The translations under genes were made by a program, and so were the position numbers. The notes beneath the pieces are model-generated. The model ran no database searches, had not been told where the DNA came from, and was given only the letters and a program-made list of their open reading frames with translations. A stretch of 64,000 bases of DNA, taken from positions 310,001 to 374,000 of the forward strand of contig NZ_WHNZ01000017.1 of NCBI RefSeq assembly GCF_013141725.1, read 5' to 3'. This DNA is from Paenibacillus planticolens (GTDB lineage: Bacteria; Bacillota; Bacilli; Paenibacillales; NBRC-103111). Below are positions 63,793 through 64,000 of the stretch, one piece after another; within the stretch, counting starts at the first letter, position 1; the number at the start of each line of letters is the position of its first letter.

Positions 63793-64000
63793 CGTAAAAG
63801 CCCCCTAAGTACGCGGATTGGACCAATTCATTATTCATGATCTCTTGCGGCGAACCGTCCGCCAGCAGTTTGCCGTTGAACAGAACCATCAACGAATCGG
63901 ACAGATCGAGAACCATTTCCATCTTATGCTCAATCAGTACAATCGAGCGGTCGCCCCGTTCTTTGATGCCGCGTATGACTTCTAAGATCGCAGGCACCTC
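63779..64000 (-). CDS. livG: Branched-chain amino acid-type ABC ATPase (LivG), C-terminal part
   Basis: The minus-strand frame runs from the window edge to 63779 and gives the last about 74 residues: IVLIEHKMEMVLDLSDSLMVLFNGKLLADGSP, then VQSAYLGG. This is the switch-His region and C-terminal tail of LivG. The 5' part lies beyond the window. Confidence 0.9.
   Translation of the reverse strand, partial: EVPAILEVIRGIKERGDRSIVLIEHKMEMVLDLSDSLMVLFNGKLLADGSPQEIMNNELVQSAYLGGFYDDAS

Overview
The window looks like chromosomal DNA of an endospore-forming, low-to-mid-GC Gram-positive of the Paenibacillus/Cohnella type. The evidence is strong AGGAGG-type ribosome binding sites, frequent TTG/GTG starts, a GerA-type germinant-receptor operon, a YjcZ-family sporulation micropeptide, a UgtP-like glycolipid glycosyltransferase, an LtaS-family sulfatase and Firmicute-type HelD. 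No rRNA, tRNA, CRISPR array or intact transposase was recognised.

Layout. 1-6.3 kb: glutamate synthase gltB-gltD (minus; gltD runs off the left edge). 6.4-14.7 kb: HD hydrolase, thymidine kinase, and envelope genes (diglucosyl-lipid-type glycosyltransferase, CE4 deacetylase, NlpC/P60 hydrolase, BNR-type lipoprotein, M23 peptidase with bactofilin). 14.7-17.3 kb: sulfonate/nitrate-type ABC importer. 17.4-22.6 kb: DUF445 protein, YpgQ-like HD protein with a TrmB regulator, a flavodoxin behind a perfect Fur box, and an MgtC/SapB protein. 22.7-32.1 kb: a visibly AT-rich accessory island with a large ABC permease, ATPase, SpoIIM/DUF95 and Yip1 proteins, a collapsed MacAB/YknXYZ exporter, a LuxR-type regulator plus several relics of it, and an unrecognised secreted protein. 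32.1-36.8 kb: secreted protein, BcrAB-type ABC transporter and two-component system. 37.2-41.1 kb: gerB-gerA-gerC and yjcZ. 41.2-46.1 kb: helD and an ABC-2 exporter. 46.4-54.2 kb: LtaS-like, cytochrome c, GH51 arabinofuranosidase with a divergent ArsR-type regulator, MFS and AIM24 proteins. 54.2-55.6 kb: non-coding repeat-rich DNA. 55.6-64 kb: IclR regulator and a catabolic cluster (two SDRs, FAH hydrolase, alpha/beta hydrolase, KAS III, LivHMGF importer; livG runs off the right edge).

The most unusual signal is non-coding. Five intergenic regions (about 19.0, 21.7, 36.9, 54.3 and 54.6 kb) each hold exactly four palindromes whose centres are spaced about 52, 61 and 52 bp. The palindrome sequence is shared within an array but differs between arrays (four sequence families in five arrays), while the spacing is nearly invariant. 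The spacings are near whole numbers of helical turns. I do not recognise this element.

Functional links: gltBD makes glutamate; the M23 peptidase, bactofilin, NlpC/P60, CE4 and LtaS-like proteins act on the cell envelope; flavodoxin is predicted to be induced by iron starvation; the 22.7-32.1 kb island looks like a decaying peptide-antibiotic export/immunity locus; the right-hand cluster couples a Liv-type importer to acyl-chain or ring-cleavage enzymes.
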